NCBI GenBank assembly: GCA_934101225.1 | Contig: CAKOQK010000003.1 | Coordinates: 26,504-90,503, forward strand | Direction: 5' to 3' | Origin: an uncultured Bacilli bacterium | GTDB lineage: Bacteria; Bacillota_I; Bacilli_A; RF39; UBA660 | Length of the DNA: 64,000 nucleotides | In this document: piece by piece, positions 42,141 to 50,364 of the stretch | How positions within the stretch are numbered: the stretch's first letter is position 1 | Layout of the letters: the number at the start of each line of letters is the position of its first letter | The notes under the pieces: generated by a model | Seen by the model: the letters and a program-made list of their open reading frames with translations, nothing else | Database searches by the model: none | Told to the model about the DNA's origin: nothing | Made by a program: the position numbers and the translations under genes

Positions 42141-42371
42141 ATGGAGTTACCAGAAATCTTTAAAAACAAAATTAATATAAACAAAGAAGATAAATATTAT
42201 AGAGGTTCTTTTGAAAAAGCAAATGAATTAAAATTGCCGGCTAAAGTAAAAATTAGATATCAAAATCATGAATTTACTACTACTATTGTTAATATGACTA
42301 ATAACTATTATATAACTAAAGAAGGAAATGTTCTTTATAAAGAAGATGTTACTATAATTAGTCAAAATTAA
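42141..42371 (+). CDS. Unrecognised 76-residue protein
   Basis: A small, soluble, mixed-charge protein with a very strong ribosome-binding site (AAGGAGGAACTT before ATG). It contains VKIRYQNHEFTTTIVNMTNNYY, which looks like a short beta sheet. It is divergent from rodA and ends at a terminator, so it is monocistronic. I do not recognise a family. Confidence 0.65.
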   Translation: MELPEIFKNKININKEDKYYRGSFEKANELKLPAKVKIRYQNHEFTTTIVNMTNNYYITKEGNVLYKEDVTIISQN

Positions 42372-42402
42372 AACTCCAATTAAGGAGTTTATTTTAATTT
42401 TT
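42371..42402 (+). terminator. Terminator after the 42141 gene
   Basis: AAACTCC-N6-GGAGTTT stem overlapping the stop codon by one base, followed by a T-rich tail. Confidence 0.75.
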
Positions 42403-42457
42403 TATAAGTCATTATCTTCATAATACCTCTACAATACCATTAATAATCCAAGTCCAA

Positions 42458-42526
42458 TTCCGTGAGATTTTGCTTTCTCATTCCGTAAGATTTTGCATTC
42501 TCATTCCGTAAGATTTTAAATTTCAA
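42458..42526. repeat. Three tandem 23-bp repeats at the 3' end of the AAA+ gene
   Basis: Three consecutive 23-base units begin TTCCGTGAGATTTTG, TTCCGTAAGATTTTG and TTCCGTAAGATTTTA; the last one overlaps the stop region of the AAA+ gene at 42516. The first two differ at two positions. G+C is higher than in the surrounding spacer. Confidence 0.7.
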
Positions 42527-44042
42527 TTATATCTTCTTTTAAAATAGTTTCTAATCTTTCTTTATCACTTACATTTTTACAGTTACTTGCATGCTTAATT
42601 ATACATTTTTCATATAAATTTCTAGCATACCTTGCATTACCAAAATTATCATCATCAATATGTTTTTCAAATATATTCTCTACTTTACTTAAAGCATCAT
42701 CATCTATTTTAAAGTTAGACTTTCCAACAAATAACTTAAATATTTCTAATAATTCACCACTTGTATAATTCGGAAAATTAAAAGTATAACCAATTCTTGA
42801 TTTAATACCTGAATTAGATTCTAAAAATGGTTTCATCTCTTTAGTATAACCAGCAAATATAACTACAAAATCTTCTCGATAATCTTCCATAGCTTTAATT
42901 AAAGTTGCTACTGCCTCTTCATTATAACTATTATTCTTACTATATAAAGTATATGCCTCATCTATAAATAATACTCCACCCATAGCCTTATTAATAATTG
43001 AACTTGTTTTAGGACCAGTTTGACCAACATATTCACCAACTAAATCCTTAGCAGTTACTTCAACTAATTTATTATACTTAATATATTTTAAATCATATAA
43101 AATATTAGCAAGTATTCTAGCAACTGTTGTCTTACCAGTTCCCGGATTACCTAAAAAGACCATATGTAAATTAACATCATTTATTTTTACATCACCATTT
43201 GTCTTCTTCTTTAAAGAAATTAAATCTATTAACTCATAAATTGTTTTCTTAATATCATATAATCCAATTAAACTATTTAATTCTTTTAATATATCATCAA
43301 TACTTTTATCTTTATTTAAAATAGGTACATCATTATTAAAAGCAATAAAACTAACTAAATTATCTCTGAAAGTAGGATAATCTAAACTACTTTTATTAAA
43401 ACTATTATTTATATAATCTTCTAATTTTATATTATCTATTTCTTTATTTAATCTATTCTTAATATCATTAATTACATATATAGTATCAGGTAATACTTCA
43501 TTTAAATGATAACTAAAATAACCATTTTCTAATTCATTATCATTTTTAATAAAATCTTTTAATACATCATCTCTATCATTTAATATAACAATATTTTTAT
43601 TCTTACTATTATCCTTTAAAATATGAATTAATTTATTTATATCACTATTATTTAACCCTAAAAAATTACTAATAACAAGAATACCCGATTTATAATAATC
43701 TCTTAACTTAATAATATCCTCTAATTCATTTAAAGAAACATAACTTACATTATTATTAATTAAATAATTATTACTAACACTTTTTAACAAATCAACAATA
43801 TTATCTAATGTCTCCTTATTATTTCCATATAATAGCATATTAAAATTAATATATACACCATCTTTATAACTATTAATATAAGTAATTATTTTCTTTAATA
43901 ATTCTTTCGAATCATCTTCAAGTAACATATTATCTACTAGTTTTATATCAACTTTTTGTTCTTCTTTTTGATTTATATTAGTTAACGCTTTATCTCCAAA
44001 GAAATCTTTATAAACATCATCTAACAATCTTCTATTATCCAT
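42516..44042 (-). CDS. AAA+ ATPase, CbbX/SpoVK-like, with a degenerate N-terminal AAA-like half
   Basis: This 508-residue protein has a C-terminal CbbX/SpoVK-type AAA+ module. ELNSLIGLYDIKKTI precedes Walker A (LGNPGTGKTTVARIL, around residues 290-305). VGEYVGQTGPKT is the pore-loop region, GVLFIDEAYTL is Walker B, and GIKSRIGYTF holds the Arg finger, followed by a lid domain. The N-terminal ~240 residues have strand-helix patterns (NMLLYGNNKETLD, GILVISNFLGL) like an AAA core without Walker motifs. It lies last in the VWA/TelA operon, behind a strong terminator hairpin, so it may be expressed at lower level. A remodelling role for its operon partners is inferred. Confidence 0.87.
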   Translation of the reverse strand: MDNRRLLDDVYKDFFGDKALTNINQKEEQKVDIKLVDNMLLEDDSKELLKKIITYINSYKDGVYINFNMLLYGNNKETLDNIVDLLKSVSNNYLINNNVSYVSLNELEDIIKLRDYYKSGILVISNFLGLNNSDINKLIHILKDNSKNKNIVILNDRDDVLKDFIKNDNELENGYFSYHLNEVLPDTIYVINDIKNRLNKEIDNIKLEDYINNSFNKSSLDYPTFRDNLVSFIAFNNDVPILNKDKSIDDILKELNSLIGLYDIKKTIYELIDLISLKKKTNGDVKINDVNLHMVFLGNPGTGKTTVARILANILYDLKYIKYNKLVEVTAKDLVGEYVGQTGPKTSSIINKAMGGVLFIDEAYTLYSKNNSYNEEAVATLIKAMEDYREDFVVIFAGYTKEMKPFLESNSGIKSRIGYTFNFPNYTSGELLEIFKLFVGKSNFKIDDDALSKVENIFEKHIDDDNFGNARYARNLYEKCIIKHASNCKNVSDKERLETILKEDIIEI

Positions 44043-44061
44043 TTATTTCTCCTCTGTTTAC

Positions 44062-44086
44062 GAAAAAAGCATAACAATTTATGCTT
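44062..44086 (-). terminator. Internal terminator between the TelA-like and AAA+ genes
   Basis: AAGCATAA / TTATGCTT, 8-bp stem with 4-base loop followed by six T residues on the minus strand. It overlaps the TelA-like stop codon. Only about 20 bases separate it from the AAA+ start, which has no room for another promoter, so the AAA+ gene depends on read-through. Confidence 0.7.
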
Positions 44087-45227
44087 TAGGTATATTTATT
44101 TCAATTAATTTATTCTTTAATTCTTTTTCAATATTTTCAAGTTCAGCTTCTGCTTCCATTCTCTTTGCATGTCCTTCTTCATGAATTTTTATAACACTAT
44201 CAATAGTTTCAATTAAATCTTGATTAGTTTTCTTAAGAGTTTCAATATCAATAATAGATTTTTCTGCTTCAGTTGCAATATCTATTGATCCTTGTTTTAA
44301 GGTTTCACTGTTTTTCTTTAACATCTCATTTGTAAGATTAGAAACTGCTTGTTGTTCTTGCAAAGCCTTCTTAGAATTATTAATACCTAACGCTAAAACC
44401 ATTTGATTTTTCCATAATGGAATCGTATTAGTAATTGAACTTTGAATTTTCTCAACTAATTCAGCATCATTATTTTGTAATAATCTAATTTGTGGAGCCA
44501 TTTGAATTGAAATAATTCTAGTTGTTTTTAAATCATATAATTTCTTTTCAAAACGATTAATTTGACTTTCTAAATCTTGAACTTTTTGAGCATCTAATTG
44601 ATCATGAGTTTCACTATATTTCTTTTGTGCTTCAATTAAAGTAACATTCTTAAGTTCCTCTAATTTTTTCTCACCAGCAATAATATATAAAGAAATTTCT
44701 TTAAAATATTCTAAATTCTTTTCATACATAGTATCAAAAATAGTAATATCTTTAAGTAATTGTACTTTATTTTTTTCTAAATCTTTTTCAATTAAATCAA
44801 CATTTTTTTCAATCTTATTATATTTAGCAATAACTGTATCAATTTCTTTTTTAGCACTACTAAAAAGTTTAAATATACCTTTCTTTTCACTACCAATAGA
44901 TGAATTAAATGATTTAATTTCACCTATTAAATTAGCTAGCAAAGCCCCAGTATCTCCAATATCCTTAGTTTTAACATCTTCTAAAACAGTATCTGAAAAA
45001 GTACTTATTTTATTTTGAGCCTTAGCACCATATTGAAGAACTAAATTTTGATCCATAACATCTATTTTAGTAATAAATTCATCAACTGCTTTTTTCTCAC
45101 TATCAGATAATGCTTCATAATTTAAAGATTTTTCAATTGCTTTATCTGTTATTTCTTTTCCCGATTCAGTTATCTTACTAACATTTTCACTATTTAATTT
45201 ATCTTCTACTTTTAATTCTATATTCAT
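44079..45227 (-). CDS. TelA/YaaN-family ('toxic anion resistance') protein
   Basis: This 382-residue, almost entirely helical cytosolic protein has extended coiled coils. VLQYGAKAQNKISTFSDTVLEDV, FDTMYEKNLEYFKEISLYIIAGEKKL and IRLLQNNDAELVEKIQSSITNTIPLWKNQM are the family landmarks. TelA proteins were named from tellurite resistance, but their biochemical role is unknown; they usually accompany XpaC-like proteins. Here the XpaC-like gene is two genes upstream, separated by a solute-binding protein. Nothing shows tellurite transport. Confidence 0.9.
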   Translation of the reverse strand: MNIELKVEDKLNSENVSKITESGKEITDKAIEKSLNYEALSDSEKKAVDEFITKIDVMDQNLVLQYGAKAQNKISTFSDTVLEDVKTKDIGDTGALLANLIGEIKSFNSSIGSEKKGIFKLFSSAKKEIDTVIAKYNKIEKNVDLIEKDLEKNKVQLLKDITIFDTMYEKNLEYFKEISLYIIAGEKKLEELKNVTLIEAQKKYSETHDQLDAQKVQDLESQINRFEKKLYDLKTTRIISIQMAPQIRLLQNNDAELVEKIQSSITNTIPLWKNQMVLALGINNSKKALQEQQAVSNLTNEMLKKNSETLKQGSIDIATEAEKSIIDIETLKKTNQDLIETIDSVIKIHEEGHAKRMEAEAELENIEKELKNKLIEINIPKA

Positions 45228-45235
45228 ATTTTCTC

Positions 45236-46423
45236 CTACTTACTTAAATATTCTATTAATTCATTATAATAATTCATTTTTAAACTAGTTACAGTACTAG
45301 TTATTTTACTAGGAATACCTATTCCTAGGTCACTAGTACTTACACTTGTACCAGTAACACCTGTTCTAAATCCATATTTTTCCCAAGCAATTTTACTTAT
45401 TTCTTCATCTTCAAATGCTTGTAATAACTTTTTACCATTTTCACTAAAAATAGTTAAACAATGAGAATTCCAAATAGTTGGTTTAGGATATAAAACTACA
45501 ATGTCATCTTTTACCTGATTAAATCCCGTTGGATTAGAGTTAGCAAAATCAATTATGCTCTTTTCATAATCAACTATCATAGGTTCACCACCCATGCCAG
45601 TTTTTAAATATCTTTCAAATAAATCAGCTGGGGTATTATTCATATATCCACTCTTTTGATAAAATACTTTTAATTTCTTTAAATTAGCTTCAATTGTAGC
45701 ATCGTTAATTTCTCCACCACTTAAAATGGATAATAATAGTCCATAGTATGTAGCACCAGGAGATGATGACACTGGATCAGTAGATGCTATATTAATATTT
45801 CCATATAAATCTTTAAGTCCAATATCTTTCCATTTTTTACCATTTAATATATAATCAATTAATTTATTCATATCAGTTATATAATAAACTCCATCTTCCT
45901 TAGTAACAATTTTCTCTTTTATTAAAGCATTAACAACTTCTTTCCAACTATATATAACTATTGGTGTATTAAGAGTTAAACCACCATCTAATACATAATA
46001 TCTATCAGCCTCATTCTTAGATTTATCAGGGGATAACTTATAATAATCATAAAATCTTTGATCAGAAGTAAATAATGCATCATACTTACTAACATCATCA
46101 CTATTAATACTAATACTTTCACCATTTTTAATTTTAGTTATAACTTCACTATTACCTAAATTAACACTTTCTCTTATTAAAGGTTTACTAATTGTTTTTC
46201 CATTACTCCAATTATCATAAACAACTTTAATTTTATATTTCTTTAAAAGAATATTAGCAACTTCACTATCAGCAATAAAATCTTCTTTACCACCACCAGT
46301 TGCTACATATATAGTTGTAATATTTGTGCTTCCACCATCATTTTTATCACCTATAAACTTAATACCTACTATTAACCCTATAAGTAATATAAAAATTCCA
46401 ATTCCTATATATTTTTTATTCAT
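45236..46423 (-). CDS. Membrane-anchored type 2 periplasmic-binding-fold protein
   Basis: This 395-residue protein has an N-terminal membrane anchor (YIGIGIFILLIGLIVGIKFI) and an extracellular solute-binding domain. IYVATGGGKEDFIADSE is the first lobe start, INIASTDPVSSSPGATYYGLLLSIL the hinge with a Ser/Pro-rich ligand loop, and PADLFERYLKTGMGGEPMIVDYEKSIIDFA follows. The same SSPGAT/TNTGAT-like loop occurs in the VWA fusion protein at 47041, so the two are paralogous sensors. It lacks the lipobox of ABC-transporter binding proteins, and no permease or ATPase of an importer is nearby. That suggests sensing rather than import. Confidence 0.82.
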   Translation of the reverse strand: MNKKYIGIGIFILLIGLIVGIKFIGDKNDGGSTNITTIYVATGGGKEDFIADSEVANILLKKYKIKVVYDNWSNGKTISKPLIRESVNLGNSEVITKIKNGESISINSDDVSKYDALFTSDQRFYDYYKLSPDKSKNEADRYYVLDGGLTLNTPIVIYSWKEVVNALIKEKIVTKEDGVYYITDMNKLIDYILNGKKWKDIGLKDLYGNINIASTDPVSSSPGATYYGLLLSILSGGEINDATIEANLKKLKVFYQKSGYMNNTPADLFERYLKTGMGGEPMIVDYEKSIIDFANSNPTGFNQVKDDIVVLYPKPTIWNSHCLTIFSENGKKLLQAFEDEEISKIAWEKYGFRTGVTGTSVSTSDLGIGIPSKITSTVTSLKMNYYNELIEYLSK

Positions 46424-47039
46424 TGTTATCCTCCTTAATTATTTCTTCATCATCAAAACCATCCGCTTTAAGCATTGAATTAAATACTTTCATATCTGCA
46501 TCTATATTTATAATATCATTTTGATATAAACTATCCAATATTTTACTAAAAGCTTCATCAGCAGTTTTAAGCATTTCTTTGGTATTTTTAGTAAATTCTT
46601 TCATTTCTTTAGAAGATAAATCTTGATTTTCTATTTCATCATATCTTTTAATTATACTAAGTGTAACTGGTAAATAATAATCAAAAAAATTATTAATATT
46701 CCTAATCTTTTTATTATCTTTTTCAACTGTATTAATTATCTTATTCGCACTATCACATATATCACTTATATATTTAACTATATCACTATCATCTATCTTT
46801 TTACGCATATCATATATTGCTTTAGCATCACTTTTAGCAATATCTATTTTTTTATCTAACTCTTCATAAACTATTTTATCACTTTTCTTATCAGAAGTAA
46901 GTAATAACTCCCCAGCAGTAAATGCAGCTGCTCCAATTAATAATGAAGGAACAAATGGAACAGCAAGTGTTAAATAAGGAACTGCAAAGAAAGCACTACC
47001 AGCAATAGCCGAAATAACTTCTTTATTTTTAAAACTCAT
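46416..47039 (-). CDS. XpaC-like membrane protein
   Basis: A 207-residue protein with a hydrophobic N-terminal hairpin (AIAGSAFFAVPYLTLAVPFVPSLLIGAAAFTAGELLL). A helical cytosolic domain follows with KIRNINNFFDYYLPVTLSIIKRYDEIE, the conserved centre of the XpaC ('5-bromo-4-chloroindolyl phosphate hydrolysis') family. That family name reflects a screening phenotype and not a proven hydrolase. XpaC and TelA-like proteins are usual neighbours. It overlaps the next gene by 8 bases and follows the VWA gene with one base between. Confidence 0.87.
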   Translation of the reverse strand: MSFKNKEVISAIAGSAFFAVPYLTLAVPFVPSLLIGAAAFTAGELLLTSDKKSDKIVYEELDKKIDIAKSDAKAIYDMRKKIDDSDIVKYISDICDSANKIINTVEKDNKKIRNINNFFDYYLPVTLSIIKRYDEIENQDLSSKEMKEFTKNTKEMLKTADEAFSKILDSLYQNDIINIDADMKVFNSMLKADGFDDEEIIKEDNNE

Positions 47040-47040
47040 T

Positions 47041-48618
47041 TTAATTATAACTCCTTACTTCTTTAAAAGCTTCTAATAAATTTTCAGTTCCATCAAACAC
47101 CTTAGCGTTAGTTAGTTTAGCAATATTATTAAGTTGTTTTAGACTAGCCATACCAAACGTTATACTATAAACAGGCACTTCCTTATTTAACTTTTTATAA
47201 TATTTAGATAATGTATTAAAACTTCCCTCATTAGCGTATCCATCAGTCATAGCAATTATTGTAGTTGTATAATCATCACTTTCATTTTTTAATACTTCTA
47301 ACCCTTTTTCAATTGCATCATATAAAGCAGTAGAACCTCCAACTTTATAATTATTAATATTTTCAATTAAAGAACTTGTATCACTACCCATTGAGTTCCA
47401 AACATTCGTAACACTGCTACTAAAAGTTATAACAGTTATTTTATCATTTTTCGAAAATTGTAATCTATCCTTAGAAGATTCTTCACTATCTAAAATATAA
47501 TTCATTGCATTTCTTAACTCTTCTATTCCCTCACCAGACATACTTCCTGAATAGTCTAAACAAAAAACTGTATGAGTAGGTTTTCTTAAGCTTTCTATAT
47601 AAACATTTATAGCCTTTGTAATAACTTTTTTTGATGGAAAATTAGTTACATTTAAATATTTACTAGTATCAATTCCCCAATCTGGATTAAATACCTCAGC
47701 ATCTACATCATTATTAATACCACCATACCAAGTACGATAACCATTATCTTGTAATAATTCTTGTCCTTTTTCACTTAATAAAAATCTTTGAAACTCTAAA
47801 AAATCTTTTTCTTTACTTTTATCACTACTTATATAAGCAAGAGTCATATCATTTATTGATACCCCATCTTTAGGATAAAATAAATACAATTCTTCCTTTT
47901 TATCTTTTTTTAATTGTTTATTTATATCTATTAAAGATGCTTCATCTGTAATTATAGCCTCATACTCATCATTATTTAAAAACATTTCTTTTAAATAATC
48001 TTCATCGCCACTAACTCTCAAAGTACCTGAAAATAAATTTGTAAGTTCAGTAACTAACTTAGTGTTATCTAAATCTTTTTCTAATAAAACTTCCGGGTTA
48101 CCTGCAAGTGAATTAAGAAATCCAATATAAGCAGTAGCTCCCGTATTAGTACTTGTAACAGACGGCATAACATACTTAATTTTCTTATTTTTAACAAGTT
48201 CAACAATATCATTATTACTTATTTCTTTATCAATTAAACCTAGTTTTTTCGCTTTATTTTTTCTTATTCCTAATACGATTGGACTAATAGCAATTGATTT
48301 AGAATTACTTGTTAAATACTGATTATCTAGCATATATAACCACATTGAATTAGATATCCATACCCCATCATACTTATCAGCATTATTATTAAGTTCATCT
48401 ACTATATCAATATCCCCCATATAAGTAAAATTAATATCATATCCTTTTTTATATATTTTACTTTCTAAATGTTTATTACTAGCTGATGCTAAAATATTTA
48501 ATCTTTTACTATCAACTACTTCTATCATCTTATTACTTAGTGAATTCCCCATTATTGTTACAAACAAGAAAGTAGCAAATAAGATTACAAAAAAACTTTT
48601 ATTTTTATTACTCATCAC
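47041..48618 (-). CDS. Substrate-binding domain fused to a VWA domain, membrane-anchored
   Basis: This 525-residue protein has an N-terminal membrane anchor and then a type 2 periplasmic-binding fold (about 35-330). That part has VWISNSMWLYML, a TSTNTGATAYIGFLNSLAG ligand loop and FLLSEKGQELLQDNGYR, the latter typical of solute-binding proteins. The C-terminal von Willebrand A domain (about 349-525) has an intact metal site: CLDYSGSMS (D355, S357, S359), GGSTALYDA (T430) and MTDGYANEG (D459). Such fusions couple ligand binding to metal-dependent protein-protein contacts outside the cell. It opens the operon behind its own TTGAAC-17-TATACT promoter. Confidence 0.87.
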   Translation of the reverse strand: MMSNKNKSFFVILFATFLFVTIMGNSLSNKMIEVVDSKRLNILASASNKHLESKIYKKGYDINFTYMGDIDIVDELNNNADKYDGVWISNSMWLYMLDNQYLTSNSKSIAISPIVLGIRKNKAKKLGLIDKEISNNDIVELVKNKKIKYVMPSVTSTNTGATAYIGFLNSLAGNPEVLLEKDLDNTKLVTELTNLFSGTLRVSGDEDYLKEMFLNNDEYEAIITDEASLIDINKQLKKDKKEELYLFYPKDGVSINDMTLAYISSDKSKEKDFLEFQRFLLSEKGQELLQDNGYRTWYGGINNDVDAEVFNPDWGIDTSKYLNVTNFPSKKVITKAINVYIESLRKPTHTVFCLDYSGSMSGEGIEELRNAMNYILDSEESSKDRLQFSKNDKITVITFSSSVTNVWNSMGSDTSSLIENINNYKVGGSTALYDAIEKGLEVLKNESDDYTTTIIAMTDGYANEGSFNTLSKYYKKLNKEVPVYSITFGMASLKQLNNIAKLTNAKVFDGTENLLEAFKEVRSYN

Positions 48619-48638
48619 ATATCCATCCTCTAATCAAA

Positions 48639-48667
48639 AGTATATCATTATAAATTTTAAAGTTCAA
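48639..48667 (-). promoter_or_regulatory. Promoter of the VWA/XpaC/TelA/AAA+ operon
   Basis: TTGAAC (48662-48667), 17-base spacer and TATACT (48639-48644) preceded by TGA in extended -10 register. It lies 21 bases before the start codon and makes this a separate unit from the two upstream paralogues. Confidence 0.65.
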
Positions 48668-48694
48668 TTAAAATGTATTCCTTCATTTTTTATA

Positions 48695-48722
48695 CAAAAA
48701 AAGACATTAATATAAATATCTT
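48695..48722 (-). terminator. Terminator after the upstream paralogue pair
   Basis: AAGATATT / AATGTCTT stem with one G-U pair followed by seven T on the minus strand. It abuts the stop codon at 48723. Confidence 0.65.
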
Positions 48723-50360
48723 TTATTTACCACCTAATAATTTCTTCTTAATATTACTATCTATTGTTTCTTTTGGTAACTCTAGACCATATTTAATAAA
48801 TATATCTTTATATTTAGCCATTTCTATATTAAATTGTTGTCTTAATTCATCGTTTTTGCCTATTTCATCAAGTAATATTTTTGTATTCTCCAAAAGTTCT
48901 TTTTTATCCCTTTTTAGATATTTTTTATCTTTAAAATAACTTAAATCGATTTTAGCAAGACGATGAAATATTAAAATAAATAAACCTGATACTACTAAGG
49001 CCATTACTACATTCATAGTAGTATCTGTGCTTTCAAATTCTTTAGATTCTAAATCTATCGTTTTATATATTATCTCATAATAATCAACTAATTCTGTATA
49101 CTTAATTGGCGACTTTGATATATCTATAATATTCTTTTTAGATTCAGGTAATAAATTATTAGATTGGATATATTCAATATATTTTTCCATATCATCGTAT
49201 CCTAAAAAACTTAAATCATAGGTTTTTGTTTCTCTTAATTTTAATTTTGCTTCGGCTGCGCCATAATTATATTCTCTACTTTTTCTTCCTTCTTTTTTAG
49301 CGGTTTTATCATCTAAAACATGATATTCAATAAGATATGTTTGCTCTGGCTTTATTTCATCTACAAATCCAATTATTTCTTTTGCATTAGAAGATGTAAC
49401 TTGATTTGTAATTGAATTGTATATTTCAGTATTAGTTTCATAATAATATTTCGATGTTAATTCCTTAAACCTAGAAAACACTCCAGAAAATATACCTATT
49501 GATATTGATAAAGTTATAGCAGTTGAAATTAGGGATGCAAATAATTTTAATAATGCTTTTTTACATAATTTTTTATAATATTGTACTTTCTGATCATCCT
49601 TTGTATAGGAACTATATGTGTGGTATATTTGACTGTCACTTTGATCAATTAAAGATAATAAATTTGTCATATCATCTTTGATAGATTCCTCTAATTTTTC
49701 TTTTTCATCTCTAAAGACAATTGTTTTTATAAAACTATTATCTAGAAGTTCAGTTGGATTCAAATTCTTCTTAGCATTGTAATAACCTACTTCAATTTCC
49801 GGATATTCAGTTAAATCTATAGTATTAATATATTCTTCAATCATTAAACTTATAAACATTGTATCATTATTATCATTCTTACAATATTCTAATAGTTCGC
49901 TTTTCTGTTTTAATTTTATCTCTATAAAAATAACTTTTAAAATAGCTTTATAGAATGGTTCAACTACTTGTTTTTCGTCCTCATAATCAACTACTGAAGA
50001 ATTTCTTATTTTTCTTAAAAGAAGTTTTATTTCATCTATTATTTCATTTATATTTTCTACACTAATATTAACTTTATTTAAATATTTGACATAATAATAT
50101 ACTTTAACATAAATAGTATAACTATCTAACTTGGCATCTAACTTTTCTAATTTGCCTGTAGCGTTTATATAGTCATTTATTATAAATCCTTCAAAACTAT
50201 TTTTCTTAGAACTTTTAATATCATTATTATTTTCTACTTTTATATCATTTAATTCTTCTCTTATTTTAGTTACATCAAAACCAATTTTTTCAATTTCACT
50301 TATTTTATTATCTATTTTAATTAATTTAGCTTTATAACTAATTGCGACGTCTGTGTTCAT
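48723..50360 (-). CDS. Coiled-coil membrane protein, paralogue 2
   Basis: A 545-residue protein. Residues 1-265 are helical and charged, with EKLDAKLDSYTIYVKVYYYVKYLN and DYEDEKQVVEPFYKAILKVI. A first membrane segment follows (LLKLFASLISTAITLSISIGIF), then an extracellular domain of about 150 residues, a second membrane segment (MNVVMALVVSGLFILIFH) and a cytoplasmic coiled tail. The 556-residue neighbour is clearly homologous along its length (shared NTDVA-YKAKLI start, SVVDYE/SVIDYE, RDEKEKLE/KDEKDRLK and KLPKETLDNN/ELPKETIDSN). No known family is recognised. It lies four bases downstream of its paralogue and ends at a terminator. Confidence 0.78.
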   Translation of the reverse strand: MNTDVAISYKAKLIKIDNKISEIEKIGFDVTKIREELNDIKVENNNDIKSSKKNSFEGFIINDYINATGKLEKLDAKLDSYTIYVKVYYYVKYLNKVNISVENINEIIDEIKLLLRKIRNSSVVDYEDEKQVVEPFYKAILKVIFIEIKLKQKSELLEYCKNDNNDTMFISLMIEEYINTIDLTEYPEIEVGYYNAKKNLNPTELLDNSFIKTIVFRDEKEKLEESIKDDMTNLLSLIDQSDSQIYHTYSSYTKDDQKVQYYKKLCKKALLKLFASLISTAITLSISIGIFSGVFSRFKELTSKYYYETNTEIYNSITNQVTSSNAKEIIGFVDEIKPEQTYLIEYHVLDDKTAKKEGRKSREYNYGAAEAKLKLRETKTYDLSFLGYDDMEKYIEYIQSNNLLPESKKNIIDISKSPIKYTELVDYYEIIYKTIDLESKEFESTDTTMNVVMALVVSGLFILIFHRLAKIDLSYFKDKKYLKRDKKELLENTKILLDEIGKNDELRQQFNIEMAKYKDIFIKYGLELPKETIDSNIKKKLLGGK

Positions 50361-50364
50361 TTTT

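Noticed and set aside
42458..42526. CRISPR array
   Set aside because: The 23-base units are head-to-tail with no spacers and no cas genes are nearby.
33331..44042. SpoIIP-like and SpoVK-like genes as proof of sporulation
   Set aside because: Both families have non-sporulation members and no other sporulation genes are seen in this window.
44079..47039. Calling the TelA/XpaC genes a tellurite-resistance operon
   Set aside because: Family names come from old phenotypes. No TerC/TerD-type or tellurite-specific genes are present, and the neighbours are sensor-like proteins.
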